This document shows, piece by piece, positions 37,887 to 47,266 of a stretch of DNA of 64,000 nt. Under the pieces are notes generated by a model. That model was given only the letters and a program-made list of their open reading frames with translations, was not told the origin of the DNA and did not search any database. Every line of letters starts with the position of its first letter. Position 1 is the first letter of the stretch. The translations under genes were made by a program, and so were the position numbers. Source of the DNA: Acidobacteriota bacterium (GTDB taxonomy: Bacteria > Acidobacteriota > Blastocatellia > Pyrinomonadales > Pyrinomonadaceae). The stretch covers positions 62,001 to 126,000 of the forward strand of contig JAOAPY010000025.1 of assembly GCA_025463135.1 (NCBI GenBank), in the 5' to 3' direction.

Positions 37887-39314
37887 CTATTTCTCCAGAA
37901 CCTCGGTGATTTCATTCACGAGTCTTTGGATCTCGCTGTCACTCTTTACCAGAGTTTGAATTTTCCCGAAGGAGTGAATAACCGTTGTGTGGTGTTTACC
38001 GCCAAAGGCTCGTCCAATTTCCGGGTAACTGTGCTTCGTCATCTGCTTGCAAAGGTACATAGCGACCTGGCGAGGCAGAGAAAGACGTCTGGTGTTGCTC
38101 TTTGAAATTAGTTCGTCAACTTTGATTCTATAGCTAGCTGCTACTGCTTTTTGAATCTTTTGAATCGTGATTACATCTGATTCTACCTCAGCCGCGGTGT
38201 TCCGCATTGAATCCTGGGCTAAGGTCTTGGTTATTGGCACCCCCCGCAGTGAAGCAAAGGCCACAATCCGCACCAGTGCGCCCTCAAGTTCACGAATGTT
38301 GTTCTTTACCCGTCCGGCGATTACCAGGGCGACGTCGTCCGGCAGAACGACATGCATGGCCTCAGCCTTGCGCTTGAGGATAGCAACCTTGGTTTCGAGG
38401 TCCGGCGGTTCGATATCAGCGATTAGTCCCCACTCGAAACGGGAATGCAAACGTTCTTCAAGAGTGGGTATCTCACGCGGCGGACAATCTGAACTTATAA
38501 CAATTTGCTTTTGTTGGTCGTAGAGTGAATTGAAAGTATGAAAAAACTCTTCCTGGGTTCGCTCTTTTCCGGCCATGAATTGAACGTCATCTATCAGCAG
38601 CACATCGACTGAGCGATAGCGCTCTCGAAAACCCTGCGTGCGATCATAACGAATTGCATTAATCAACTCATTCATGAATCTCTCAGAAGAAATGTAGCAG
38701 AGCTGGAGGTGATTATTGCGTTGCTTGATCGCCTGACCGCAAGCATGCATCAGGTGTGTTTTGCCGAGACCCACACCACCATAGATGTATAGCGGATTGT
38801 AAGTTTTGCCGGGAGCGTCTGCGACCGCTGAGGAAGCCGCGTGAGCAAACTGATTGCAGGATCCAACTACAAAACTTTCGTATGTGTATCTTGGGTTTAG
38901 GGTTGGAGGTTGCAAAGCCCTCTTGTGACCGGCCGCGGCAAAAGAGCCAGCGGAAGTTGAAACTTCGGCTGGAGAGGAGGTTTCCCTGGGACCGGTATGA
39001 TCATCGTCAGCATGAGCCACAGTTTTCATTTCAAGCTGTTTCGTTGATCCCCCATTCTCTTCCGGCGTCCAAGCGACCAGGTAACCACCAAGACCGAGTT
39101 CTTCCAATGACTCTTCAATCAGGAAGGAGTAGTTGGTATTAACCCAGTTTCGGATGAGCGGACTTGGAGCGCGCAGGCGAACTACATGATTGGACTCATC
39201 AAGACCTTCGAAAGAAAGTGGCTGAAACCACCGATTAAAACTTTCAAGGCTCAGTTTTGACTCGATCGAACTAAGGATTCCCAGCCACACATCTCCGCCA
39301 ATAACGTTATTCAT
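37887..39314 (-). CDS. dnaA: chromosomal replication initiator protein DnaA
   Basis: 475 residues. Domain I covers about 1-90 (FNRWFQPLSFEG) and a Ser/Thr/Glu-rich linker follows. The AAA+ core has Walker A YGGVGLGKTHLMHA and Walker B VLLIDDVQFMAGKERTQEEFFHTFN. Domain IV ends with the DnaA signature PEIGRAFGGKHHTTVIHS, which binds DnaA boxes. AGGAATGCG lies just upstream of the ATG. dnaN follows 314 bp downstream. Confidence 0.97.
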   Translation of the reverse strand: MNNVIGGDVWLGILSSIESKLSLESFNRWFQPLSFEGLDESNHVVRLRAPSPLIRNWVNTNYSFLIEESLEELGLGGYLVAWTPEENGGSTKQLEMKTVAHADDDHTGPRETSSPAEVSTSAGSFAAAGHKRALQPPTLNPRYTYESFVVGSCNQFAHAASSAVADAPGKTYNPLYIYGGVGLGKTHLMHACGQAIKQRNNHLQLCYISSERFMNELINAIRYDRTQGFRERYRSVDVLLIDDVQFMAGKERTQEEFFHTFNSLYDQQKQIVISSDCPPREIPTLEERLHSRFEWGLIADIEPPDLETKVAILKRKAEAMHVVLPDDVALVIAGRVKNNIRELEGALVRIVAFASLRGVPITKTLAQDSMRNTAAEVESDVITIQKIQKAVAASYRIKVDELISKSNTRRLSLPRQVAMYLCKQMTKHSYPEIGRAFGGKHHTTVIHSFGKIQTLVKSDSEIQRLVNEITEVLEK

Positions 39315-39429
39315 TTAGACGCATTCCTAAGGCCTGTCTGTTCCCTTGTTCGAATATGGTACTAAGCTGGCTGTTGGACTTCAGAAGCCAAAGGTCGCGG
39401 GAGTTTAGCGCACACTGACGCCCAGATTT

Positions 39430-39560
39430 TCCCCGCGAACCTTTTCCACAAGCTTTTTCACAGGTCTGTGGAAATCACCAGATTCTTAAAGTAAAGCTTT
39501 AACCGTATCTTTATCAATGGTTTACAGGGAAACAAGAATTCGAGAGTCGGAGACTAGCAC
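39430..39560. other. oriC candidate region upstream of dnaA
   Basis: DnaA-box-like sites TTTTCCACA (39442-39450, perfect consensus form) and TGTGGAAAT (39467-39475, inverted), with a weaker TTTTCACA (39455-39462) between them. They are followed by an AT-rich stretch of about 60 bp (39481-39540). Located between divergent dnaA and rpmH, the usual origin position. The rest of 39315-39934 has no supportable gene. Confidence 0.65.
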
Positions 39561-39872
39561 AGTGCGATTCATCTTATCAAGGGTCGGGGAACATAAAACA
39601 CACGAGGCTGGATTTCCAAAATGTCTGCCGCCCTAATTGGTCAGGACGCTCCCAGAAGTATTGTTTTGGGACGGGTCAATCGGACGGCTATATTTTTCCA
39701 ACTTTAATGCGAAGGTGGTTATATTCCTGGTTCCATTACTCGTTATTGGACGGGCCTGGACATCGTTCATGCTTGGTAAGGCTAAGGCACGCCGGTCCAG
39801 ACGCAATGGGCGAATCATCATCATCCGGTCCATTTGCGAGAGGAATCAATCCGCGTAATACGGCACCGTTTC

Positions 39873-39901
39873 TTGACACAAAGAGGTTGGGCGTTTAGTC
39901 T
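39873..39901 (+). promoter_or_regulatory. sigma-70-like promoter of the rpmH operon
   Basis: TTGACA (39873-39878), 17 bp, then TAGTCT (39896-39901). It lies 33 bp before the rpmH start. Confidence 0.6.
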
Positions 39902-39934
39902 TATCGTTTCGTTTGAAGGGAGAATCGTAAACTT

Positions 39935-40081
39935 ATGTCCAAAAGGACCTTCCAACCCAACAACAGGCGCCGCGCCAAAACACACGGCTTTCGCGCCAGA
40001 ATGGCAACCAAGAATGGACGTTTGGTCCTGCAAAGACGCCGTGCGAAGGGACGAAAGCGGCTCACACCTTCCCATTACTAG
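39935..40081 (+). CDS. rpmH: 50S ribosomal protein L34
   Basis: 48 residues, [19 protein letters not shown] onward, ending RKRLTPSHY. The strongly basic sequence with the conserved N-terminal KRTFQPN and the [12 protein letters not shown] core is diagnostic. GGGAG lies 12 nt upstream of the ATG. First gene of the rpmH-rnpA-yidD-yidC run. Confidence 0.97.
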   Translation: MSKRTFQPNNRRRAKTHGFRARMATKNGRLVLQRRRAKGRKRLTPSHY

Positions 40082-40087
40082 GCGCAC

Positions 40088-40432
40088 GTGAAAGTCCATC
40101 TGCGTCGTAGTGGTGAATTCAAAAACGTGTATCAGAACGGAAAACGCTACGACAGTTCCGTGATCACAGCCTTTGTGCTTCCCAACGATCAACCCAACCA
40201 TCGGCTGGGAATTACGGTTTCGCGAAAGACCGCAAGCAGGGCGCTGGATCGCAATAGAGCGAAGCGTTTGCTCAGAGAGACTTTCCGTATCAGAAAAGAT
40301 TCGCTCGCTGTACTGAAGAGAAAATATGATTGGGTGCTCAACGGTAAAAGATCCCTTGTCTCCGTAAAGGTGAATTCACCTCTCGCGGAGTTTGACAAAA
40401 TCATGATCAAGGTTGCGGCCGATGAGCCTTAG
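40088..40432 (+). CDS. rnpA: ribonuclease P protein component
   Basis: 114 residues, GTG start 6 bp after rpmH. Helps the RNase P RNA process tRNA 5' ends. The family signature ALDRNRAKRLLRETFR (RNR motif) is clear, with F.NVYQNGKR near the N-terminus. Confidence 0.96.
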   Translation: MKVHLRRSGEFKNVYQNGKRYDSSVITAFVLPNDQPNHRLGITVSRKTASRALDRNRAKRLLRETFRIRKDSLAVLKRKYDWVLNGKRSLVSVKVNSPLAEFDKIMIKVAADEP

Positions 40433-40451
40433 CTGTTAGCAAGAGTCAGCG

Positions 40452-40661
40452 GTGAAGAGAGTACTTATCGCATTACTTGGATTCTATAAAGTAGCTATCT
40501 CTCCTTTGCTGCCGCCTTCGTGCAGATTTGTTCCCACTTGCTCTGAATATGCCGTTCAGGCCCTTGAAAAGCACGGGGCCCTGCGAGGAAGTTCTTTGGC
40601 GATCCGAAGGGTGCTGCGCTGTCATCCATTTCACCCAGGCGGATATGACCCAGTTAAGTAG
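40452..40661 (+). CDS. yidD: membrane protein insertion efficiency factor YidD
   Basis: 69 residues, GTG start. The family pattern is plain: [27 protein letters not shown], then [10 protein letters not shown] and [12 protein letters not shown]. The cysteines and the amphipathic N-terminus are conserved features. It lies between rnpA and yidC as usual, and assists YidC. Confidence 0.97.
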   Translation: MKRVLIALLGFYKVAISPLLPPSCRFVPTCSEYAVQALEKHGALRGSSLAIRRVLRCHPFHPGGYDPVK

Positions 40662-40712
40662 AATTTCGACGACTGACTTTACAGGACGGCTTCCAGTAGC
40701 TTTCGAGAATTA

Positions 40713-42551
40713 ATGCAGCAGAAACGCCTAGTACTTGCACTTCTCATTTCCACGGCTGTCTTATTTGGTTGGAATTATCTCTTTCCAATTAAGGCGCCCC
40801 AGAACACTAACACCAATTCGTCTTCAGCTTCTCCCATACCCAGCTCGACCCTGCACGCACCCTCGCCGACGGCTTCAGTCTCTCCGGTACTTCCGACTAT
40901 TGCGGTTGACAGTGTTCGTGAGCGAGCATTGACCATAAAAACTCCGCTCTACGACGCCAGGTTTGACACGAGAGGCGCAGTTGCGATCAGTTGGATACTC
41001 AAGAAGAACAAAGATAACAATGAAGAGTTGTTTTCCGCGGGGGCGAATAAGAAAGCTCGCATGCCATTGGAGTTGGTGTCGCAGGAAGGATTAAAACGCT
41101 TACCTCGGGAAGCGCCTCTCGATCTCTTCACCAGTGACGCGGCATTAGATGCTTTGATTTCTGGCAAGAATTTCACCGTCGAAGGTTACCCGGACACCGG
41201 TGGCGACGTCGAGATTAATCTTGGCGCCAACGAAAAAAAGCGCCTGGAGTTCGTCTTGCGCGATCCTGCAACTAATCTTGAGGTTACAAAGGCCATTACG
41301 TTTGACGGTGACAGCTATGCAACTGAACTTGAAGTAAAAGTAAAACGCGGCGATCAATTCCTTCCCCAAGTCAAGATTCAGGTCGGGCCCAGCACCGGCG
41401 ACCAGGGAGTAAAGCACTACAACTTCTACTCCGTTGCGCCCGAGGCGATTGGGTTCGTCGGCGGTAAGGTCGAACGACACACGGCGGCGGAAATAAACGT
41501 CAATAAGGGTTCTATGGACCATTTGGTCCTGCCGGGGGATGTTGATTGGGCCGGGGTCGGTGATTCATATTTTGCCACGGTGGTTGTTCCCGCACGACGC
41601 ATGCAGGGCCTTGAATATCTAACCATCGCTTATGAGCAAAGCGATAGTGGAAAACCAGAGAAGAAGTTCCTGCTGCGGGCGTTAGTCCCTGTGCCGGCGG
41701 ATGGATCTAAAACGGTTGTTTATGTCGGCCCTAAGGACCACTACGTTTTGCAAAAGGCGAGCGCGGCGATCGGCGCTGAAGTGGGACGGCAACTCGATTT
41801 GGAAGGTTTGATTAATTACGGTTTTGGCGGAACGATTTCCAGACCAATTGCCGAGAAGCTGCTTTGGTGCATCAAGAAACTATATGAAATCACGGGCAGT
41901 TATGGTGTCGCGATTATTCTGTTCACCATAATTATTTATTCGGCGTTTTTCCCACTCAAGTGGCGCTCTTCCAAAGCAATGAAGAAAGCGCAGAAGCACG
42001 CGCCGAAAATGAAGGAGCTCCAGGAAAAGATCAAAGCAATGAAGCAGACCGACCCCCGTCTGAAGGAGTTGCAAATGGAGCAACTTCGACTGATGAAGGA
42101 AGCCAATCCTCTTGGAGGCTGCTTGCCGCTGCTCATTCAAATGCCGTTTCTGTTTGCCTTATATCGCGCCATTACCATCTCTCTGGATTTTCGCCAGGCG
42201 ACTTTCCTTTGGCTTCCAGATCTGTCGGCGCCGGAACCGTACTTCATACATGTTCTGCCGATCTTGATGGCCGCGACTATGATCGTGTTGCAACTGATTA
42301 CACCGGCTCCCTCGGCGGATCCTTTACAGCGAAAAATGATGGCCATCGGTATGCCGATGTTTATGCTCTACATATTGTGGTCCGCGCCCGCCGGGTTGTT
42401 GGTTTACTGGCTCGTGGGAAATATTGTAGGCTTCACACAGCAATTCATAATTAACCGCTGGACGCAGAGTGAAGAGGATATAGTGCCTCACGCTGAAACG
42501 ACTTCCAAATCTCGATCGGGGAAGAAGAATAACGGCGTCTCGCAAAAGTGA
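40713..42551 (+). CDS. yidC: membrane protein insertase YidC
   Basis: 612 residues. An N-terminal transmembrane segment (LVLALLISTAVLFGWNYLF) is followed by a Ser/Thr/Pro-rich linker and a large periplasmic domain (about 65-330) of the Gram-negative type. The conserved insertase core follows, with KKLYEITGSYGVAIILFTIIIYSAFFPLKWRSSKAMKKAQ, the PLLIQMPFLFALYRAI segment and two further membrane helices. The C-terminus is Lys/Ser-rich. It inserts and folds membrane proteins with or without SecYEG. Confidence 0.97.
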   Translation: MQQKRLVLALLISTAVLFGWNYLFPIKAPQNTNTNSSSASPIPSSTLHAPSPTASVSPVLPTIAVDSVRERALTIKTPLYDARFDTRGAVAISWILKKNKDNNEELFSAGANKKARMPLELVSQEGLKRLPREAPLDLFTSDAALDALISGKNFTVEGYPDTGGDVEINLGANEKKRLEFVLRDPATNLEVTKAITFDGDSYATELEVKVKRGDQFLPQVKIQVGPSTGDQGVKHYNFYSVAPEAIGFVGGKVERHTAAEINVNKGSMDHLVLPGDVDWAGVGDSYFATVVVPARRMQGLEYLTIAYEQSDSGKPEKKFLLRALVPVPADGSKTVVYVGPKDHYVLQKASAAIGAEVGRQLDLEGLINYGFGGTISRPIAEKLLWCIKKLYEITGSYGVAIILFTIIIYSAFFPLKWRSSKAMKKAQKHAPKMKELQEKIKAMKQTDPRLKELQMEQLRLMKEANPLGGCLPLLIQMPFLFALYRAITISLDFRQATFLWLPDLSAPEPYFIHVLPILMAATMIVLQLITPAPSADPLQRKMMAIGMPMFMLYILWSAPAGLLVYWLVGNIVGFTQQFIINRWTQSEEDIVPHAETTSKSRSGKKNNGVSQK

Positions 42552-42605
42552 ATTGAGGAGTAGTGTGCCTTTCTGAGCGCGTAGTGCGCCGCTGGAAAAA
42601 ATCCT

Positions 42606-43058
42606 ATGAACGTCAACTGCGAACAACCCGCCGAATTTCTGCGATCCATCATTGCAAGTGCTTCCCTGTCCCTCGAAGTGGCTGCCGAAGAATCCGATGA
42701 AGGCTGTCGTCTAAATATCGATGGTTCTGACGCCGATCTATTGATCAGCCAGGGAGGCGAACTGCTCGAGGCTCTACAACATTTAGTGAACCAGGTCTTT
42801 ATCCGTGAACTGCCTCGGGGTCAGCGCGTCGTTTGCGACGCGGAAGGCTTTCGAGCGACACGCGAAGCTGAACTGCGTGCTATGGCCAAACATGCAGCCG
42901 AGCGCGTACGCTCAACGGGCGCACCTTTCATGTTCGGCCCAATGACCGCGAATGAGCGCCGCATCATCCACCTCACGCTTAGCGATGACACTGATCTCTT
43001 CACAGAATCGATCGGTGAAGGCCAGGCCAGAAAGCTAAAAGTAAGCTTGAAGAAGTAA
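42606..43058 (+). CDS. khpB: R3H-domain RNA-binding protein KhpB/Jag-like, short form
   Basis: 150 residues. The KH part is readable from DADLLISQGGELLEALQHLVNQVF and the C-terminal R3H domain from MTANERRIIHLTLSDDTDLFTESIG. There is no N-terminal Jag_N domain, so this is the short form. The position directly after yidC and before mnmE is the standard context. It binds RNA and in other bacteria influences cell division and elongation. The gap from yidC is 54 bp. Confidence 0.9.
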   Translation: MNVNCEQPAEFLRSIIASASLSLEVAAEESDEGCRLNIDGSDADLLISQGGELLEALQHLVNQVFIRELPRGQRVVCDAEGFRATREAELRAMAKHAAERVRSTGAPFMFGPMTANERRIIHLTLSDDTDLFTESIGEGQARKLKVSLKK

Positions 43059-43117
43059 GCACTGTTGATACCCCTCCTTGGGAACCAACTTGAGATTTTC
43101 TCACCCCAATAGCGGCA

Positions 43118-44476
43118 ATGGATACAATCATCGCATTGGCAACCCCACCGGGGCGCAGCGCTATAGGCGTCATTCGTCTGAGTGGCCCAAACGCTCTTCC
43201 GCTGACTCGATCACTTCTCCGTGAAGCGCAGTATCAACCCACGCCCGGGCAGACCCTCCTGAAAGACCTCCGTTATCCTCCGACCGGTGAATTGCTCGAT
43301 CAAGCGCTGGTCTCTTATTTCCAGGCACCACATTCTTTTACCGGAGAAGATGTTGTTGAGATTAGCTGCCATGGATCTCCGATAATTCTGAGGCAAGTGA
43401 TCGATGCATTGCTGCAACTGGGAGCTCGGCTCGCTGGACCAGGAGAATTCACTTTGCGCGCGCTGGCCTCCGGCAAAATGAATTTGAGTCAGGCAGAGGC
43501 TATTCGCGATCTCATCAACTCCCAAACCGAGGTCGCTGCACAACAAGCCCTTCGACAACTTGGCGGCGAGCTCTCGGCGCGTCTCACACCGCTAAAAGAT
43601 CAACTGATTGGATTGATCGTTCCTTTGGAATCTGCACTGGAATTTGTCGAGGACGATCTTCCCGAGGTCGAGACGGAGCGAATCAAAGACGTGCTTCTTG
43701 GGTTAGTGAAAGAGACGGCTACACTCGCGAGCAGTTTTAGCTCCGGTCACTTCCTGAGAGAGGGTCTAAGGGTCACCTTGGCGGGGTGCCCCAATACGGG
43801 TAAGTCCAGTATTTTCAATGAGTTACTCAAAACTGACAGAGCTATTGTAACTGACCTGCCCGGGACGACCCGAGACACGCTAACTGAGACTGTAAATATT
43901 AAAGGGATGCCGGTTGTTCTCACTGATACAGCAGGCGTGCGCGAGTCCGGCAATCGCGTCGAGAGTATCGGGGTCGAACGAACCAGGCGAGCGATGGCGG
44001 ACGCCGATCTGTTGCTGGTCGTTGTAGACGGTGCGGTTCCTTTGACGACGGAAGACCTTGGCTTCCTTCAGCTCACAGCTGCGCAGAGGCGCGTCATAGT
44101 TGTCAACAAATCAGATTTATCTACCTTTCGAAATCAGCTTAAGAACGATCTCGACTTGAAAGCCCGGGTAGTAACCGTATCCGCGAGAAACCACGAAGGC
44201 CTGGAAGAGTTGCGCGAGGCGATCCTCGAACCCTTTATTTCGATCAACAACAGTGAGGGTGGTTTGCTGATCACGGACGCTCGTCACTATGATCTTCTGT
44301 GTCGCACCCAAGCTGAACTCGAGTCTGCTTCGAGAGCAATCAGCGCCGGAGCGTCCGAAGAGTTGGTACTTGTAGGCCTCCATAACGCATTGCGCTTTCT
44401 TGGTGAGATCACTGGCGAAACAACTGCCGAAGATGTACTCTCAAGAATCTTTGCGACTTTTTGCATCGGCAAATAA
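43118..44476 (+). CDS. mnmE: tRNA modification GTPase MnmE
   Basis: 452 residues. With MnmG it makes the cmnm5/nm5 modification at tRNA wobble U34. N-terminal [24 protein letters not shown] is typical, the folate-binding domain covers about 1-120, and the G domain has GCPNTGKSS (G1), DTAGVRES (G3) and NKSD (G4). It ends in the catalytic Cys tail FCIGK. Confidence 0.97.
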   Translation: MDTIIALATPPGRSAIGVIRLSGPNALPLTRSLLREAQYQPTPGQTLLKDLRYPPTGELLDQALVSYFQAPHSFTGEDVVEISCHGSPIILRQVIDALLQLGARLAGPGEFTLRALASGKMNLSQAEAIRDLINSQTEVAAQQALRQLGGELSARLTPLKDQLIGLIVPLESALEFVEDDLPEVETERIKDVLLGLVKETATLASSFSSGHFLREGLRVTLAGCPNTGKSSIFNELLKTDRAIVTDLPGTTRDTLTETVNIKGMPVVLTDTAGVRESGNRVESIGVERTRRAMADADLLLVVVDGAVPLTTEDLGFLQLTAAQRRVIVVNKSDLSTFRNQLKNDLDLKARVVTVSARNHEGLEELREAILEPFISINNSEGGLLITDARHYDLLCRTQAELESASRAISAGASEELVLVGLHNALRFLGEITGETTAEDVLSRIFATFCIGK

Positions 44477-44491
44477 ACCCGCTTGGTAGTT

Positions 44492-46369
44492 ATGAGTTTT
44501 GACGAGACATTCGACGTAGTCGTAATAGGCGCCGGCCACGCGGGTTGTGAGGCTGCGTCGGCCGCAGCTCGCATGGGGGCTGAGACCGCGCTAATCACTA
44601 TCAATTTGGACCTAATTGGCCAGATGTCGTGCAATCCTGCTGTTGGCGGCATCGCGAAAGGCCATTTAGTTCGTGAGGTTGATGCCCTTGGTGGTCTGAT
44701 GGGCCGCGTCATTGATCGCACGGGGATCCAATTTCGGTTACTGAATCGTTCGCGGGGACCCGCCGTTCAATCACCCAGAGCACAGGCCGATCGCGCATTG
44801 TATCGCAAAGAGATGCGGCGCACTCTAGAGAATACGCCGAACCTGCACTTACGCCAGGGTATGGTTATCGACCTGGTGACCAAAGCCGCTTCAATAGTGG
44901 GCGTTGAGATGCAGGACACTCGACGGATCAGGGCGAAGGCCGTTGTCATTGCCACGGGAACATTTTTGAACGGCTTGGTACACACAGGACGGCGTACCTA
45001 TACTGCGGGGCGTGCGGGCGAACCTGCTTCAATCGAGTTAGCGGAAGCGCTCAAGAGATTGGGCTTTCCGGTAGGCAGGTTGAAAACCGGGACCCCACCG
45101 AGATTGGACGGACGGACGATTGATTGGGATGCTTTTCAAACCCAGTATCCAGACGAGGACCCGGTACCCTTCTCGTTCGCTACTGATCGGATCGCACAAG
45201 ATCAGATCAATTGTTATATAGGATATACGACCAATGAACTCCATCAGGCGATCCGGGCGAACCTTCATGAGTCTCCTCTCTATTCGGGCAAGATAAAGGG
45301 TGTTGGACCAAGGTATTGTCCCTCCATCGAAGATAAGGTCGTGAAGTTTGCGGATAAGGATCGTCACCAGCTCTTTTTGGAGCCGGAAGGTCACGACACG
45401 AATGAAGTCTATCTGAACGGATTTTCGACTTCCCTGCCGGCCGAGTTGCAGTTGGAGTTGGTGCGAATGGTTCCGGGGCTCGAGGAAGCTCGGATCATTC
45501 GACCGGGTTACGCGATCGAGTATGACTTTGTCGATCCAAAAGAATTGGGGGCGGATCTGCAATCCAGCAGAATCGGCGGGTTATTCCACGCTGGGCAGAT
45601 AAATGGCACGACGGGTTATGAAGAAGCGGCCTGTCAGGGCCTGATGGCCGGCATCAACGCTGCTCTCTTCATACAGAAGCGTGAAAGCTTTAGGCTTCGA
45701 CGAGATGAGTCCTATACCGGGGTCCTGATAGACGACCTAATTACGCAGGGAGTCGACGAACCCTACAGGATCTTTACTTCTCGTGCCGAGTACCGGTTGG
45801 CCTTGAGACATGACAATGCCGACTCGCGTCTGGAGCCGTACGGTCGGGCATTGGGATTAGTTGGGGATACAGACTGGGAACGGTTTAATGCCCGGAGAGA
45901 TCGAATTGCCGACCTGAGCGCTGCGTTGAACAACACCAGGCTGCGACGGTCCGATCCACGTTACGCCGCTGCCCAATCCGTATTAAATAGCGACTTGGGC
46001 GACGCGATTACTCTCGCGCAATTGGCGCAACGGCCAGGTATCAACACTTCAGTGCTGCTAAGCCTCTTATCTCCAGACGTTAGTCCGGTTTCGCTGCGGG
46101 ACCTGGAATCGGCTCTAGCTGATTCTCTCTATTCAGGCTACATTCAAACTCAGAAAAATACGATTGAGCGTCTGCATCAGCACGACGCACTGCGCATCCC
46201 AAGAGAGTTAGCCTTCACGGGCCTCGACGGATTGTCCCACGAAATGGCCGAGCGTTTAGAGCGTACTCGCCCGCTGACCTTTGGTGATGCCCGTCGGATA
46301 CCGGGGCTCACACCTGCGGCATTGTCACTGATTCTGGTGGAACTCACCGCCAGAAACCGCGCAGCCTGA
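44492..46369 (+). CDS. mnmG: tRNA uridine-5-carboxymethylaminomethyl synthesis enzyme MnmG
   Basis: 625 residues. The FAD-binding motif VVIGAGHAGCEAASAAARMG is followed by MSCNPAVGGIAKGHLVREVDALGG, and GRLKTGTPPRLDGRTIDW and the C-terminal DGLSHEMAERLERTRP region complete the signature. The ATG at 44492 is chosen; a TTG at 44483 would add three residues. It directly follows mnmE. In many bacteria rsmG comes next, but here parA does. Confidence 0.96.
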   Translation: MSFDETFDVVVIGAGHAGCEAASAAARMGAETALITINLDLIGQMSCNPAVGGIAKGHLVREVDALGGLMGRVIDRTGIQFRLLNRSRGPAVQSPRAQADRALYRKEMRRTLENTPNLHLRQGMVIDLVTKAASIVGVEMQDTRRIRAKAVVIATGTFLNGLVHTGRRTYTAGRAGEPASIELAEALKRLGFPVGRLKTGTPPRLDGRTIDWDAFQTQYPDEDPVPFSFATDRIAQDQINCYIGYTTNELHQAIRANLHESPLYSGKIKGVGPRYCPSIEDKVVKFADKDRHQLFLEPEGHDTNEVYLNGFSTSLPAELQLELVRMVPGLEEARIIRPGYAIEYDFVDPKELGADLQSSRIGGLFHAGQINGTTGYEEAACQGLMAGINAALFIQKRESFRLRRDESYTGVLIDDLITQGVDEPYRIFTSRAEYRLALRHDNADSRLEPYGRALGLVGDTDWERFNARRDRIADLSAALNNTRLRRSDPRYAAAQSVLNSDLGDAITLAQLAQRPGINTSVLLSLLSPDVSPVSLRDLESALADSLYSGYIQTQKNTIERLHQHDALRIPRELAFTGLDGLSHEMAERLERTRPLTFGDARRIPGLTPAALSLILVELTARNRAA

Positions 46370-46370
46370 G

Positions 46371-46386
46371 TGTTTCACGTGTCCCA
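46371..46386. promoter_or_regulatory. degenerate parS-like site
   Basis: TGTTTCACGTGTCCCA matches the left 11 bases of the consensus TGTTTCACGTGAAACA exactly; the right end diverges. It lies 77 bp before parA, right after mnmG. A partial ParB-binding site or chance. Confidence 0.4.
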
Positions 46387-46462
46387 TCCAAAAAACGTAG
46401 CGGAACAGTCCGGCCTTGTGCTAGTTTGATGGCTCCCTAATTAGGTTCCCGAACCAGACCAC

Positions 46463-47266
46463 ATGGCTAAAATCATCGCAGTCGCCAACCAAAAAGGCGG
46501 CGTTGGCAAAACCACGACCGCGGTAAACCTCGCGGCGGTTATTGCCAGCGCGGATATTCCGGTGCTCCTGGTTGATGCCGACCCGCAGGGTAATGCCACT
46601 TCTGGGGTCGGTGTTCAGCGGGGAAGTTTTCGAAAAAATATCTACAGTGCTTTGGTGTTGGGTGAACCGCTGACATCTCTTATCCTTATGACTGAAATCC
46701 CTTCTCTTCATGTCGTGCCGGCAAATAAGGAGCTCGCGGGAGCGGAAATTGAACTTGTCGATGTTGACCATCGGGAATTTCGACTGAAGAACGCTCTCGA
46801 GAGCGTTGAAGCCACCTATGAGTTCATAATAATCGACTGTCCTCCATCCCTCGGGTTGTTGACCTTGAATGCTCTAACGGCGGCCAAATCGTTGGTTGTT
46901 CCCATTCAGTGTGAATACTACGCCCTCGAGGGTGTTACTGAATTGTTCGACACGCTCGCCCGGATCAGGCGATTGCATAACCCGAATCTAACAATCGAGG
47001 GATTGTTGCTAACGATGTACGACGAACGCACCAAACTTTCATCTGCGGTCGCCAGCGACTTGAGAGACTTTTATGGTGGCCAGGTTTTTGAAACTGTAAT
47101 TCCGCGCAACGTAAGACTGGCGGAGGCGCCCAGTTATGGAAAGCCGATCGTGCTCTACGATATTCATTCGAAGGGCGCTGAGGCATATTTTCAACTAGCC
47201 AAGGAGATTCTGGCCCATGACACGAAAACCTCTGGGCAGGGGGTTGAACGCGCTACTATCGGCTGA
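46463..47266 (+). CDS. parA: chromosome partitioning ATPase ParA (Soj)
   Basis: 267 residues. The deviant Walker A KGGVGKTTTAVNLA sits at residues 11-24, Walker A' VDADPQGN and Walker B IIIDCPPSLGLLTLNAL follow. It moves ParB-origin complexes. The gene overlaps parB by 50 bp, which leaves the last residues (HDTKTSGQGVERATIG) unusually free to vary. Confidence 0.96.
   Translation: MAKIIAVANQKGGVGKTTTAVNLAAVIASADIPVLLVDADPQGNATSGVGVQRGSFRKNIYSALVLGEPLTSLILMTEIPSLHVVPANKELAGAEIELVDVDHREFRLKNALESVEATYEFIIIDCPPSLGLLTLNALTAAKSLVVPIQCEYYALEGVTELFDTLARIRRLHNPNLTIEGLLLTMYDERTKLSSAVASDLRDFYGGQVFETVIPRNVRLAEAPSYGKPIVLYDIHSKGAEAYFQLAKEILAHDTKTSGQGVERATIG

Noticed and set aside
39637-39858. 73-codon frame between dnaA and rpmH
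   Set aside because: Overlaps other frames, lacks a ribosome binding site and lies in the origin/promoter region.
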